This document shows, piece after piece, positions 1 to 9,938 of a stretch of DNA of 64,000 nucleotides. The stretch lies in contig NZ_CP036274.1 of the NCBI RefSeq assembly GCF_007747655.1, forward strand, positions 186,001 to 250,000. Direction: 5' to 3'. How positions within the stretch are numbered: position 1 is the stretch's first letter; each line of letters begins with the position of its first letter. Position numbers and translations under genes: made by a program. This DNA is from Anatilimnocola aggregata (GTDB taxonomy: Bacteria; Planctomycetota; Planctomycetia; Pirellulales; Pirellulaceae). Under the pieces are notes generated by a model. It was not told where the DNA came from and made no database searches. It saw only the letters and a list, made by a program, of their open reading frames with translations.

Positions 1-28
1 GGCCGGCGTGATTGACATCGCACCGGCC
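1..28 (-). terminator. Possible terminator hairpin after the DUF1080 gene
   Basis: GGCCGG at 1-6 pairs with CCGGCC at 23-28 around a 16-base loop. It lies about 30 bases beyond the stop of the minus-strand DUF1080 gene. The window ends at base 1, so a following T-tract cannot be checked. Confidence 0.3.
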
Positions 29-57
29 ATTTCAATTTCGTTTACATCGAGAGAAAG

Positions 58-1035
58 TTACTTCTTCTCAACGATCCAGATATTGCGGAAGACCACGGGG
101 TTGCCGTGGTCTTGCAGGAAGATGCCGAGTGGTTCGGGGCCCTCTTTGGCTTTGCCCGGAGTGCCGTTCTTGAGGTCGAGGTTTTCGTGAATCACGACGC
201 CGTTGTGCTTGATCGTGGCGCGGGCGTTCTCGATCTTCTTGCCGTTGTCGTATTTGGCGGCGGTGAAGTCGATGTCGTAGGTTTGCCAGGCCAGGGGGGG
301 CAGGCACATGTTGACGATCGGCTCGGCGACAGTGTAGATGCCGCCGCATTCGTTGTTCTTGCCGTCGAGGCCGAACGAATCGAGCACTTGCAGCTCATAG
401 CGGCTCTGCATATAGACGCCGCTGTTACCGCGACCTTGGCCCCGTGATGCGGGCATGAACGGGGTGCGGAACTCGATGTGCAGCGTATGGTCGCCAAATT
501 TGGCGTTCGTTTCGCAGTTGGTCGCGCCGAGCAGGTTCCCTTCGACCAGCTTGCCGTTCTTAAAGTTGTCGGCCGTGGTGCCATCGAACAGGACCGTCGC
601 GCCAGTCGGTGCCTTCGCGCCCAGCGTCGGGCTCTTTCGTTCGGTCTTCTTGATCTCGGCGACTTGCTTGCCATCGTGCGAGACGGTCATCGTGCCAGCC
701 TTGATAGTGGCAGTCCAATCGTCGCCTTTCACGTTGACGGTGCCGTCGGTGGTTTCGCCTTTGCCGCGCTTGGTTGCGTCGCCGCGCTTCCAGCCATCGC
801 CAGGCAATCCGCCGGGATAGCCGACCACATCGAACTTGCCGTCACCGAGGGCGATCACCTGCACGCCCCACTTATGCCCTTCAACGTCGGTCCCGGCATA
901 CTCGCCTTGCACGGCGAAGTCCGGTCCAGCCTCTTTTTCGTTGGTGTAAGCCGCTTTGCCATCTGCCGCCTGAGCCAGGCCGGCCACCGCCAGCAGCAGA
1001 CCAAACGACCAAGCCATCAATCGCCCGTTACGCAT
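58..1035 (-). CDS. Exported DUF1080 (3-keto-disaccharide hydrolase-type) protein
   Basis: A 325-residue secreted protein. Residues 1-23 form a Sec signal peptide ending in LAQAA. A glycine-rich region follows, and from about residue 140 to the end there is a DUF1080 / 3-keto-disaccharide hydrolase jelly roll, recognised by GNSGVYMQSRYELQVLDS, LAWQTYDIDF and a terminal NPVVFRNIWI. Members of this concanavalin-like family act on sugars in the periplasm and are greatly expanded in planctomycetes; the substrate here is unknown. The start at 1035 was chosen over an upstream ATG at 1155 because it opens directly into the signal peptide and has GGGGAG about nine bases upstream. The gene is divergent from the cytochrome gene across about 250 bases. 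Confidence 0.88.
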   Translation of the reverse strand: MRNGRLMAWSFGLLLAVAGLAQAADGKAAYTNEKEAGPDFAVQGEYAGTDVEGHKWGVQVIALGDGKFDVVGYPGGLPGDGWKRGDATKRGKGETTDGTVNVKGDDWTATIKAGTMTVSHDGKQVAEIKKTERKSPTLGAKAPTGATVLFDGTTADNFKNGKLVEGNLLGATNCETNAKFGDHTLHIEFRTPFMPASRGQGRGNSGVYMQSRYELQVLDSFGLDGKNNECGGIYTVAEPIVNMCLPPLAWQTYDIDFTAAKYDNGKKIENARATIKHNGVVIHENLDLKNGTPGKAKEGPEPLGIFLQDHGNPVVFRNIWIVEKK

Positions 1036-1284
1036 GTACGTCACTCCCCAAGGATTTGAATTCGCGAGAAAGTTCGCTAGAAGTCGTCCGCTATTTTGCA
1101 GCGTGACGGAATCGCAATCAAGCTGAGGGGAGCGACCGCGGCCGCTGCAGTCCAACGGTTCTTAAGTGGAGGATCGCAGAAGGACGCCGGTAGCAATCTG
1201 CAGGGTCTGCAGGCACAATCAACAAGTAACGCTTGGAATTGCAGACAGACCGCGGATGGTTTGACACGCTCTCGGGGAACGCGC

Positions 1285-4200
1285 ATGCGGTGGAAGAATT
1301 TTTTGCAATGCTTAGCCTGCTGGTTCGCCGCTCTCTGCGCGCTGCCGGTCTTCGCCCAGGAAGAAGAAGGTGAAGAAGAGCCCTATTTGCCCGGGCTGAT
1401 CGCCGAACATGGTGACAACCAAGTGAAGTTCAGGAAGCTGGAACCCACCGTCAACCGCGGCGCAAGGGTAGCCGATGAGCGACTGGATTCCGCTGGCCAC
1501 ACGCAGCACAACAGCGTGTGGCGCGGTGTGCTGCTAGTACCTGAAGATGGCCAGTACACCTTTTACTTACACACGGCGGGACGCGGCACTCATCTGGTGC
1601 TGGACGGCAAGCCGATTATCGACACTGGCAAAAATCTTGTTTCGCAAGGTTGGCTGGAATCCCCCCCGCAAAAGCTTTCGTATGGCGCAGTGCCGATCGA
1701 GATTTACTTCGCTCCGCACAACTCGGGCGAGAGCATTTCGCTCCACTGGTCCAGCGAGCGCTTTGCGCTCGAACCCATTCCAGCCCGCAATCTAGCTCAT
1801 GATCGCAGGCTGACGTTGCGGGTCGATTTCGAACGGGGCGCTGTCCTCACGCGGGCGCTCCGCTGCGAAGCGTGCCATTCCGGCGAGGCAGCTGCGAAGA
1901 CTTCACCGGTTCCCGCCCCAGCCCTCGATCAATTGGCTGGCAACTTGCAGCGACCTTGGCTGGTGAACTGGTTGATGGCGAAACACGCGGTGCCTGCTTC
2001 GGAAAAGGAAGAGCCCCGAATTGAACGGCGGATGCCCTATCTGGGAATGGACCCATCCGAGGCGGAAGTCCTCGCCGATTGGCTCCTCACCAGCCACAGC
2101 CCGCAGCAACCCAAGCAAAAACCAGCGTCCCAGCCGAAAGAGGCTCCGCCGAAAGAGAGCAACTCCAAACAGAAGAAAGAAAAGCGTGCGCCGCCTTCTG
2201 CTGCCGAGGGTGAGCGGTTGTTCTTCACGCAGGGGTGTCTTGCCTGTCATCAACGGGGCGAGTTTGGCGAGAGTGGTCTCTTCGGCGGCGGCGATCTGAC
2301 TCACGTCGCAGCCAAGCGTCCCGCCGAGTACTTTGCTCGCTGGCTCGAACAGCCCGAGTCGCTCAATCGCGATCATCGGATGCCCGTGTTCGCGCTCACA
2401 GCCGATCAGCGGCAGTCGCTGGCGCTTTATCTGGGCAAGGAGACGGGGGACGAGGGACGAGAGTCGGGAACCAAGGCGAACGGAGCCAAGGCCCGCGAGA
2501 TCGCGCGAAAGTACCGCTGCGATCAATGCCATCGCCTGCCGGAGGCCACTGAAGTAACCAAGCTAAGTGCGCCTGCCGTGGTGCCGTTGTTGCGTCGCGA
2601 GAGCAAGTGGGACCAGAGTTGTGCGTCAGCTGGTCAGGTGATTGGCAGGTCGCAGCCCAAGTTTGCGGTGGCCAAGAGCGATGCAGCCGCGCTCCAAAAG
2701 TACTTCACCGAGCGCCGCAGCTCGCTGGTGCGATCGTCAGTTGTGGATGGTGCTCAATTGCTGATCGAAAACAACTGCCTGGCCTGTCATGCCCGCGAGC
2801 CTGCGCCGGCCGGTGTCGTGCCTCGGCGCCTGGCCGAGAAACTCGCCAAGCTGGTCGAAGCCCACGAAGAACTCGCGCCGCAAATTCCGGCGATGACGCC
2901 GCCGTCGCTCAACAGCGTGGGGGATAAGCTCACCGATGCCGCGCTGGTCCAGTCGATCACGCGCGCCGGTCCCGCGCATCGCCCTTACCTGCTGGTGCAG
3001 ATGCCCAAGTTCCGCTTGGACGACGAGCAAACACGACGACTGACGGAGTACTTCGTCGAGGCCGATCGAATTCCGGTAGACCGTCTCGCTGGCAGAGAAA
3101 TCTTTACTCCCGCACAGCTTGAAGCGCGCGCGCTGGCGGGTCGTCGACTCGTCGGCACCGATGGCTTTGGATGCACCAGCTGTCATCAAGTGGGGAGCGT
3201 GCAGCCGGTCAAAGCTCCACCTGCCGCGCGCGGGCCCACGCTATCGATGCCGCAAGAGCGGCTGCGTAAAGAGTGGTTCGACCGCTGGGTGCGCAATCCG
3301 GCCCGCATCGTTCCCCGCATGGAAATGCCTTCGGTCCAAATCCCCGTGCGCGGCGTGCTGCAAGACAACCTCAAGGAGCAATTAGCTGCCGTGTGGGATG
3401 TTCTCAGTCAGCCCGGCTTCGAACCGCCCCTGCCCGAGCCCGTTCGCGTTGCTCGGTTCTACTCCAGCGAGAACAATGAAGACCAACAGCCCCTCGTCAT
3501 CAGCGACCTGATCGAACACGAGGGCCAAACGCTGGAACGCGCCCTGCTCATCGGCCTGCCGAACCGGCACAATCTGCTGTTTGATCTGGCCACCCATCGA
3601 CTGCTGAATTGGTCGCAAGGCGATCTCGCGCGGCAACGAACCAAAGGGAAGAATTGGTATTGGGAACCGGCGGGCGCGACGCTGCTTGATCCGCAGTTGG
3701 CAGAGTCAGAACTCTCACTTCAGTGGCGTGGCAAGACTTATCAGCCCACCACTACCGGTCAGTGGTTAGCCGATCCAGTAAGCACTTTGTTGGCGAAGGA
3801 GCGAATCAGTTTTGATTACAAGTTGCAGTTCGATGTCGACGGAGAAGACCAGCCACTGAAGTTGCTCGTCCAACAGATCGTCCGGCCTGTTCCTACGAAA
3901 GAGGGCGTGTCTGGTCTGGATCGTACCTATCACGTGACGGGCCTGCCGGCAGACGCCAAACTCGTCTGGCAATTGCTTTCACCCGCGAAGAACGCAGCCG
4001 CGAAATGGGATGCCGAGGCTGGCGAGTGGCAACTCGGCACGCGTGGCCGCATCCAGCCTCTTGCTCATGAAGCGAAGCTCGTTCGCGATGAGAGTGGCGT
4101 CATCAAGATTGAAGCACTGAAACGCGATGCGACGCTCATTTCCTTCGGCGCGAGATATACGTCACAGTTGCCCCCTGACGAATATCACGCTCCACGTTTT

Positions 4201-5607
4201 CCTCCGTTCCCGATTGAACAACCGCCGGTCGTGATTGCTCCTGGGTTCACCGGCCAGCGATTGACTCTACCGCCAGAGATCATGCCCACGGCTTTGGCCT
4301 GGAGACCAAATGGCGATCTTGTCGTCGCGTCGCTGAAGGGACAAGTGTTGGCATTTGCGAAGGAGTCGCTTTCTCAGCCCATGCCGCAAGGTGAGCTGCT
4401 GGTCGATGGTTTGGCCGCGCCTTATGGCATCAATGCGGGGGCTGACTATGTCGATGTCGCTGTGAAGTATGGATTGCTGCGTGTGAGTCGGTCGAGCGCA
4501 CGGAGCGGGACCGAGATTCGTACACTCGCTTCCGGCTGGGGTTACACCAGTGACTATCACGATTGGGCCGTTGGTTTGCCGCAGGATACCGCGGGAAACT
4601 ACTACCTGGCACTCCCCTGCTTTCAGGACAATCGCCCTGCTGTGGCCGGCAAGTTGAAAGGCTCGGTCCTCAAACTTACGCCGCGCCAACCCACTCCCAC
4701 GGATCCGCAATGGTTTGCCAAGGAGGTCCTCACCCACGGTCATCGCTTTCCCATGGGGATGGCACTGAATGCGAACGACGAGCTGTTCGTCACCGACAAC
4801 CAAGGGAACTACAACCCGTACAACGAATTGAATTTTGTGCAGCCCGGCAAGCACTTTGGCTTTGTAAACAAGGGAGCCGAAAAGCCGAGCAAGCTCACGC
4901 CTCCTGCGATCGATATTCCGCATCCGTGGACTCGCAGCGTGAATGGCATCTGCTTCCTGACCACACCCAAGCAGTTACAAGCGGCCGGCAAGGCCAACCA
5001 CTTCGGCCCGCTCGAAGGGCACCTAGTGGGCTGCGAATACGACACCCGCCGCTTGATTCGGATGAGCTTGCAGAAAGTCAACGGCGACTATCAGGGCTGC
5101 TGCTATCCGCTCACCGTCGCCACGACGGCAGAGGAATCACCACTCGGGCCCATCTGCTGTGAGGTTTCACCGACTGGCGAACTCGTCGTCGGTAGCATTC
5201 GCGATAGTGGTTGGGGCGCTGGCAACAACATCGGCGAAGTCATTCGGATCAAACTCGATCCAGCCGGCCTCGGTCACGGCCTGGCTGAAATGCGGGCGAC
5301 CAGCGGCGGCTTCGAGCTCGACTTTCTTCAGCCCGTCGACGAGAAGTTGGCCACCGATGTGAGCAACTACTCCCTCAGCAGTTGCCGCCGCGAATCGACA
5401 CCCGCTTACGGCGGCAACGACATCGACCGGCGAACCGAAAAAGTCGCGAAGGCTGAACTGAGCAAGGACAAGAAGCGCGTCACCCTCTCACTTCCGGAAC
5501 TGCGTGCCGGGCACCTCTACGAACTGCGACTTAAGTCGCTGGCTGCTGACGGCGCTCCATTTCATCCGGCCGAAGCCTATTACACGCTGCGCACGCTGGT
5601 GAAGTAG
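1285..5607 (+). CDS. Exported PA14 / multi-haem c-type cytochrome with C-terminal propeller
   Basis: A 1440-residue exported protein. The signal peptide MRWKNFLQCLACWFAALC continues to a cleavage site near VFAQ. A PA14-like carbohydrate-binding module lies near residues 40-170. Five CXXCH haem c sites follow at about residues 194 (CEACH), 318 (CLACH), 412 (CDQCH), 498 (CLACH) and 630 (CTSCH). The C-terminal half, from about residue 990, resembles the sorbosone-dehydrogenase-like six-bladed propeller of planctomycete giant cytochromes (ALAWRPNGDLVVASLKGQV, GHRFPMGMALNANDELFVTD). The likely role is a periplasmic electron carrier or quinoprotein-like oxidoreductase linked to sugar oxidation, which is inferred. 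The internal ATG at 1285 is preferred over 1096 because the signal peptide starts there and GGGGAA lies just upstream. Confidence 0.85.
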   Translation: MRWKNFLQCLACWFAALCALPVFAQEEEGEEEPYLPGLIAEHGDNQVKFRKLEPTVNRGARVADERLDSAGHTQHNSVWRGVLLVPEDGQYTFYLHTAGRGTHLVLDGKPIIDTGKNLVSQGWLESPPQKLSYGAVPIEIYFAPHNSGESISLHWSSERFALEPIPARNLAHDRRLTLRVDFERGAVLTRALRCEACHSGEAAAKTSPVPAPALDQLAGNLQRPWLVNWLMAKHAVPASEKEEPRIERRMPYLGMDPSEAEVLADWLLTSHSPQQPKQKPASQPKEAPPKESNSKQKKEKRAPPSAAEGERLFFTQGCLACHQRGEFGESGLFGGGDLTHVAAKRPAEYFARWLEQPESLNRDHRMPVFALTADQRQSLALYLGKETGDEGRESGTKANGAKAREIARKYRCDQCHRLPEATEVTKLSAPAVVPLLRRESKWDQSCASAGQVIGRSQPKFAVAKSDAAALQKYFTERRSSLVRSSVVDGAQLLIENNCLACHAREPAPAGVVPRRLAEKLAKLVEAHEELAPQIPAMTPPSLNSVGDKLTDAALVQSITRAGPAHRPYLLVQMPKFRLDDEQTRRLTEYFVEADRIPVDRLAGREIFTPAQLEARALAGRRLVGTDGFGCTSCHQVGSVQPVKAPPAARGPTLSMPQERLRKEWFDRWVRNPARIVPRMEMPSVQIPVRGVLQDNLKEQLAAVWDVLSQPGFEPPLPEPVRVARFYSSENNEDQQPLVISDLIEHEGQTLERALLIGLPNRHNLLFDLATHRLLNWSQGDLARQRTKGKNWYWEPAGATLLDPQLAESELSLQWRGKTYQPTTTGQWLADPVSTLLAKERISFDYKLQFDVDGEDQPLKLLVQQIVRPVPTKEGVSGLDRTYHVTGLPADAKLVWQLLSPAKNAAAKWDAEAGEWQLGTRGRIQPLAHEAKLVRDESGVIKIEALKRDATLISFGARYTSQLPPDEYHAPRFPPFPIEQPPVVIAPGFTGQRLTLPPEIMPTALAWRPNGDLVVASLKGQVLAFAKESLSQPMPQGELLVDGLAAPYGINAGADYVDVAVKYGLLRVSRSSARSGTEIRTLASGWGYTSDYHDWAVGLPQDTAGNYYLALPCFQDNRPAVAGKLKGSVLKLTPRQPTPTDPQWFAKEVLTHGHRFPMGMALNANDELFVTDNQGNYNPYNELNFVQPGKHFGFVNKGAEKPSKLTPPAIDIPHPWTRSVNGICFLTTPKQLQAAGKANHFGPLEGHLVGCEYDTRRLIRMSLQKVNGDYQGCCYPLTVATTAEESPLGPICCEVSPTGELVVGSIRDSGWGAGNNIGEVIRIKLDPAGLGHGLAEMRATSGGFELDFLQPVDEKLATDVSNYSLSSCRRESTPAYGGNDIDRRTEKVAKAELSKDKKRVTLSLPELRAGHLYELRLKSLAADGAPFHPAEAYYTLRTLVK

Positions 5608-5659
5608 CGAATTCGGCAGGCAATGTTACGCGTTTTTTGAGAGCGAGCGACTAACGCGC

Positions 5660-6748
5660 TCAATCAGCTGCAGCAGTTTCTGGCAGTGCGTGGAGCATGT
5701 GATCGCTCAGGGCATCGTACTTAGGCGGGAACAGCAACTCTCGCAGTGAAGCAAGCAGGTTGGCGCATTCGGCCGGCGCGTAGACTTCGTCGAGCCAGGC
5801 AGCGAAATCATCGAGTTGGCGACGCCCTTCGGGCCAGCGCACGACCATCACGCGGTTGCACTCTTCGAGCAGTTGATAAACCCGGGCGCGAGTCACCCCC
5901 AGTTTGCGAGCTTGCACGCGAACGCTGACTCCTTCGTTGCCGATCCCAAGACGATCGCGAGCAATCGCCGCGACGGTATCGCCACAGTCGAGTTCCAATT
6001 GAGCCAGGAGCGGCTCGATCAAATTCTTCTCGAGCTGAATTCGAGTTGGAGGTGTGCCATGAGAGCGGATTGCGGCCAACCGGTTTTCGAGGTCGATCAC
6101 GAACTTGGGCTGCAATCGCACGGCCAGGCCCCCCAGCGAATGCGTGGTGGTGAGCATGTTGTGTACGGCATGAAACACTTCGAGCACCACGCGGACCCGC
6201 TTTTCGCCGTGAGTCTTCAGGGCGCGAATATCGGCAAGCGTGTAATTCAAGTAAAAGCCGAGCTGCGTGTTCCAAATGACCGTAGGGACATCGCGCAGCG
6301 CGGGGCACAGCCGGCCAACTTTTTCATAAGCGAGGCCGTGAACTTGCACCTGCTCGCGCCACTGAGCCCAGACCAGTTCCGACACCAGGTCGGGGTTGAA
6401 TTGTCCGTTATCGGCCGCGCCAGCGGCAGGACGGCTCTTCCGTTCGCCGGGAAAGGCCGAGAGAGCGTTGGGGTCGGTCTTGAGAGCGCGGCCTAGCAGC
6501 TTGACCAGCGATAGCATCTTCTTCTTGCCGATGCCCGACGCGGCCGCCAGTTCGTCGAACGACGACTGCAGCAGCTCGTTCAATGGACGCGGCAAAAAGG
6601 CGAGGGGCAAGCGGCGATCGGCCGGCAATACCCAGAAGGCGAGCGGCTTTTCCAAGCGATCTTGAAAATCACCTTCAAGCAGTACGGCCCGCACGTTGTC
6701 GTAGGCTGCGCGGAGCTTGACTTCGTCGGCGGTGGGAGTTTTGGACAT
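5660..6748 (-). CDS. Putative DNA-binding protein: HhH (alpha-CTD-like) plus sigma-70 region 4-like HTH
   Basis: A 362-residue cytoplasmic protein with no signal peptide. Residues about 50-90 resemble a helix-hairpin-helix / RNA polymerase alpha C-terminal fold (PLNELLQSSFDELAAASGIG followed by KKKMLSLVKLLGRAL). Residues about 272-315 resemble a sigma-70 region 4 type helix-turn-helix (VSVRVQARKLGVTRARVYQL), followed by basic VVRWPEGRRQ. I do not recognise a named family; the arrangement suggests a transcription regulator or polymerase-associated factor. It has GAGGAG about 12 bases before the start and nearly 700 gene-free bases upstream. The reading frame is clear and the function is inferred. 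Confidence 0.75.
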   Translation of the reverse strand: MSKTPTADEVKLRAAYDNVRAVLLEGDFQDRLEKPLAFWVLPADRRLPLAFLPRPLNELLQSSFDELAAASGIGKKKMLSLVKLLGRALKTDPNALSAFPGERKSRPAAGAADNGQFNPDLVSELVWAQWREQVQVHGLAYEKVGRLCPALRDVPTVIWNTQLGFYLNYTLADIRALKTHGEKRVRVVLEVFHAVHNMLTTTHSLGGLAVRLQPKFVIDLENRLAAIRSHGTPPTRIQLEKNLIEPLLAQLELDCGDTVAAIARDRLGIGNEGVSVRVQARKLGVTRARVYQLLEECNRVMVVRWPEGRRQLDDFAAWLDEVYAPAECANLLASLRELLFPPKYDALSDHMLHALPETAAAD

Positions 6749-7431
6749 CGAAATTCATCTCCTCGATGGGCGGCAGGATGCTGCTTTGACCGGTGCAGCG
6801 AACAGACGATTGCCCAGCGACGCTGCGGGCAAACGTTGGGTTCGACTGGCTAGGCGTGAACGCTAGGGCGTCCAGCTTGGCTGGCGGTGGAACAGCAATC
6901 GTCACGTTTGCCCCTGAACGACGTCACTAGAAAATGGGTTTTCTGGCAAGCAGCGTTACGGGAAAACGATCCGACTCTGACATGTACATTCGCAGGTAGG
7001 ACGCCTGAGCTTTCCCTGTCTACGATTTTTTTACGAAATCGTTACCAGAATTCAGCCAAGACTGGCGGAAGTTGGCTTCGGTCTCATTCGTAAGACGACT
7101 GAGGCGTGGATGGTGGGGCGCGAAGGGTGAAAAAACTTTCACTTTCCGCTAACTTGAAATTCTCAACCCTCACAGCCGTTTCGTCAAGCGACAAACAGTG
7201 GCGACTTCTTAAGAATTTAATCACCAGCGCCGCTAATGCGGTGAAATCTAGATTAAGGGAAGATTAACTTCCGTCTGACTCGGCTGCGGAGAGCCGCAAC
7301 GGCAACTTAAGTTACGCTATCATTGCTGGTTATCGAGGTCGCTGCGGCTGACGCATAAATGCCAATGGTAAGCCATTTTGAGCCTGGATGACTGCGGTTT
7401 CCCGCAGCGTAAGTCGATAAGCTGCCGGAAG
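6749..7431. other. Gene-free region upstream of the HhH/HTH gene
   Basis: About 680 bases without a credible gene; the open frames are short and lack family features. The half near 7000-7300 is AT-richer than its surroundings. ACGATTT/AAATCGT can pair near 7023-7043, and CTGCGG/CCGCAG at 7392-7407 forms a short hairpin about 25 bases past the stop of the first cyclophilin gene. No promoter could be assigned with confidence. Confidence 0.5.
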
Positions 7432-8652
7432 TTACTCGACCTTATTCGGCTTATAATCGTGGTTCCGTTTTCGCAAAACTTCCGCCTTGACAATCTTGTC
7501 CGGCTGAGGGGGAGTTGGTGCTTGCGGATCACGCCGCTGCAGCTTTGCCAGCACGTCGAATCCTTCCACAACACGCCCAAAGGCTGTGTGTCGCTTGTTG
7601 AGGTGAGTTGTGGGGCGGAAGGTCAAGAAGAATTGCGAACCGCCGGTGTCTTTTCCCGCGTGGGCCATGCTCATTGTGCCGCGAAAGTGCATCCGGGCAT
7701 CTGGCCTTTCGCACTCGCAATAGATCTCGTAACCGGGGCCGCCACTGCCATCGCCTGTTGGGTCGCCACCCTGGGCCATGAAGTTGGGGAGTACTCGGTG
7801 GAACGTCAGGCCATCGTAGAACTTCTTCTCGACCAGGTTAATGAAGTTCCCCACGGCACCGGGCGCTTCGTTTTCGAATAGTTCGATGACGACCGGACCC
7901 TTAGAGGTTTCCAACTTCACGCGCGGCAGGTCGTCGGCCTTGGCCTCTTTTTCGCGAATCAGTTTCTCCGCTTCCCAGGCCTTCTTTTGAGTCGGCAGTT
8001 CGGCCAGGTATTCGCGCCCATCGGCATCGATCCGACCGGCATCGCTGGCCAGCTTCAAGTACTTTTCAGCTGTGTCGTAGTCATCCAGACGATAGGCGGC
8101 GACACCTGCAAACGAATAGAGAGCCGGTTCTTCGCATTTCTTGTCGATCATCAACTTGGCCAACTTCAGGGCATTCTCGTTTTCATCGCGACGCACATCG
8201 AAGGCCACCATGCCGATTAAGGTGCGAGTGACATCGGCAATCTTATTGGGTTCGGCTGCGAAAGCTGCCTCAGCGGCGGCGCGAAGTTCTGGCAGGATTG
8301 TTTCGCTCTCGGCCACCAGCTTGATGTACTCCGCCTTCATTTCCGCCTTCTTCGCGGGGTCGGTCTGTTGGCCATAAGCGGCAGCTAATTCGCCCAGTTG
8401 TTTATCGACGGCATTCCAGCGGGCTTGCGATGCTTTAAACTTGCCGGCCGGGGAATTGTCCGCTGGTGCTTCGGCCGGTTTTTCCGGCTTTGTTCCCGCT
8501 GGTTTATCTTCCGTCTTCTTATCTTCGACCTTGGCGGCCTCACCTTTAGGCTCCGCAGCAGGTTGGCCAAAAAGTGCGCAACCGGTGCTCAGGACGATGA
8601 AGAGAGACAGGAAAGGAATCGAACGGGCAGCAGCGGAGAGGTAGTACTTCAT
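7432..8652 (-). CDS. Lipoprotein peptidyl-prolyl cis-trans isomerase, cyclophilin type (copy 1)
   Basis: A 406-residue lipoprotein. The signal sequence ends in the lipobox LSTGC, with the lipidated cysteine at residue 25. A charged K/E/P/A linker and a helical, TPR-like segment occupy about residues 65-240. A cyclophilin domain occupies about residues 243-390, with the active-site strings [23 protein letters not shown] and HLNKRHTAFGRV, including the catalytic Arg in FHRV. It should isomerise Xaa-Pro bonds of exported proteins at the cell envelope. A close paralogue lies 98 bases upstream on the same strand with the same architecture, so the pair is a tandem duplication and may be co-transcribed. 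Confidence 0.92.
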   Translation of the reverse strand: MKYYLSAAARSIPFLSLFIVLSTGCALFGQPAAEPKGEAAKVEDKKTEDKPAGTKPEKPAEAPADNSPAGKFKASQARWNAVDKQLGELAAAYGQQTDPAKKAEMKAEYIKLVAESETILPELRAAAEAAFAAEPNKIADVTRTLIGMVAFDVRRDENENALKLAKLMIDKKCEEPALYSFAGVAAYRLDDYDTAEKYLKLASDAGRIDADGREYLAELPTQKKAWEAEKLIREKEAKADDLPRVKLETSKGPVVIELFENEAPGAVGNFINLVEKKFYDGLTFHRVLPNFMAQGGDPTGDGSGGPGYEIYCECERPDARMHFRGTMSMAHAGKDTGGSQFFLTFRPTTHLNKRHTAFGRVVEGFDVLAKLQRRDPQAPTPPQPDKIVKAEVLRKRNHDYKPNKVE

Positions 8653-8680
8653 GTCAATTCAACCTGGTTCTAGCGTGGGG

Positions 8681-8695
8681 CAGGCATCTTGCCTG
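8681..8695. repeat. Short palindrome, dispersed intergenic repeat
   Basis: CAGGCA-TCT-TGCCTG lies between the two cyclophilin genes. The same core (GGCATCCTGCCTGTCA) recurs at 59685-59700, suggesting a small dispersed palindromic repeat rather than a gene-specific terminator. No T-tract follows. Confidence 0.5.
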
Positions 8696-8750
8696 TCATG
8701 AATAAGAGGAACCATCGGCGGGAATGCACGGGCGAGCAACGAGGCCGAAT

Positions 8751-9938
8751 TTACTCGACCTTCTTAGGAACATAAGCGTGGTCGCGCTTCCGTTCGACCG
8801 TGGCAGTCACAATCTTATCTGGTTCGACTTTCGTCGGGGCTGATGGATCGCGGCGCTGCAGATTCTCCAGCACGTCCATGCCCGAGATGACGCGGCCAAA
8901 GCAGGTGTGCCGGCCGTTCAGGTGCGGAGTCGCGCGGAAAGTGAGAAAGAACTGCGAGCCACCGGTATCTTTGCCCGCATGGGCCATGCTCAAACTGCCG
9001 GCAAAGTGTTTGCGGAAGTTGGGCTTATCGAGTTCGCAATAGATCTGATAACCCGGTCCGCCTGTGCCGTCACCCTTGGGATCGCCACCCTGGGCCATAA
9101 AGCCCTTGAGCACGCGATGGAAGGGAGTACCGTCGTAGGCCTTCTTTTCGACCAGGCTGATGAAGTTGCCAACCGTGTCGGGAGCTTCGTTTTCGAACAA
9201 TTCGAGGACAATCTCACCCTTGGTCGTTTGGATCTTCACGCGCGGCAGGTCGTTGGCCGCAGCTTCGGCTTCACGCAGCTTTTGTTCTTGCTCCCAAAAG
9301 CCTTTGTAGGCAGCCGTTTCGCCGGAGTACTCGTCGCCGGGAGGCGAAAGAGCACCACCCTCCTGGGCCACTTTGAAGTATTCTTCGGCCTTGGTGAAAT
9401 CGTTCAGGCAGAACGCGGCAATCGCAGCCGTGTTATAGATTTGCTTCTCACCACAGTCGTTCTTAATGAGGACTTCGGCCAGGTCGAAAGCTGACTTGTA
9501 GTGATCGTTGGCGGCATCATCGGCGGCCATTTTCACCAGAAAACGGGTCAGCTGCGGGTCTTGATTGGGGGCCGCTTCGTAGGCCTTCTTGCCGGCAGCT
9601 TGCAGCTCGGGGACCAGTTTATTTCCCTCGGCAATCAGTTCTTCCCACTGCTTGTCGAGCGCTTCCCGCTCACCTGCCTGAGCCACGGCATACTTGAGCT
9701 TGAGTTTACGCAGATCGTCGATCACCGTCTTCCAGCGATTCAACAGGGCGTTGTAATCCCCTTCCCCAGCGGCAGGCTTCGCTTCGGCCTCCTTGGTCTC
9801 GGCAGCGGGCTGTTTTGTTTCAGCCTTCTTCGGTGATTCTGTGCCGGGCTGAGCAACGGCCATGTTCCCCAGCAACAGCGACAAGGTGGATAACGTCAGG
9901 CAAAAGGACCAGGGAGCCAATCGGAACTTGGTGAGCAT
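8751..9938 (-). CDS. Exported peptidyl-prolyl cis-trans isomerase, cyclophilin type (copy 2)
   Basis: A 395-residue protein. It starts with a Sec signal peptide ([17 protein letters not shown], cleaved near MAVAQ) and has no lipobox, unlike its neighbour. A K/E/A-rich linker and a helical TPR-like segment precede a cyclophilin domain at about residues 235-375 with [23 protein letters not shown] and [12 protein letters not shown]. The same reaction is expected in the periplasm. The start at 9938 was chosen because the longer reading adds 31 residues of non-signal sequence. Domain order and many strings match the downstream copy, so the two are tandem paralogues that differ mainly in membrane anchoring. 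Confidence 0.92.
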   Translation of the reverse strand: MLTKFRLAPWSFCLTLSTLSLLLGNMAVAQPGTESPKKAETKQPAAETKEAEAKPAAGEGDYNALLNRWKTVIDDLRKLKLKYAVAQAGEREALDKQWEELIAEGNKLVPELQAAGKKAYEAAPNQDPQLTRFLVKMAADDAANDHYKSAFDLAEVLIKNDCGEKQIYNTAAIAAFCLNDFTKAEEYFKVAQEGGALSPPGDEYSGETAAYKGFWEQEQKLREAEAAANDLPRVKIQTTKGEIVLELFENEAPDTVGNFISLVEKKAYDGTPFHRVLKGFMAQGGDPKGDGTGGPGYQIYCELDKPNFRKHFAGSLSMAHAGKDTGGSQFFLTFRATPHLNGRHTCFGRVISGMDVLENLQRRDPSAPTKVEPDKIVTATVERKRDHAYVPKKVE

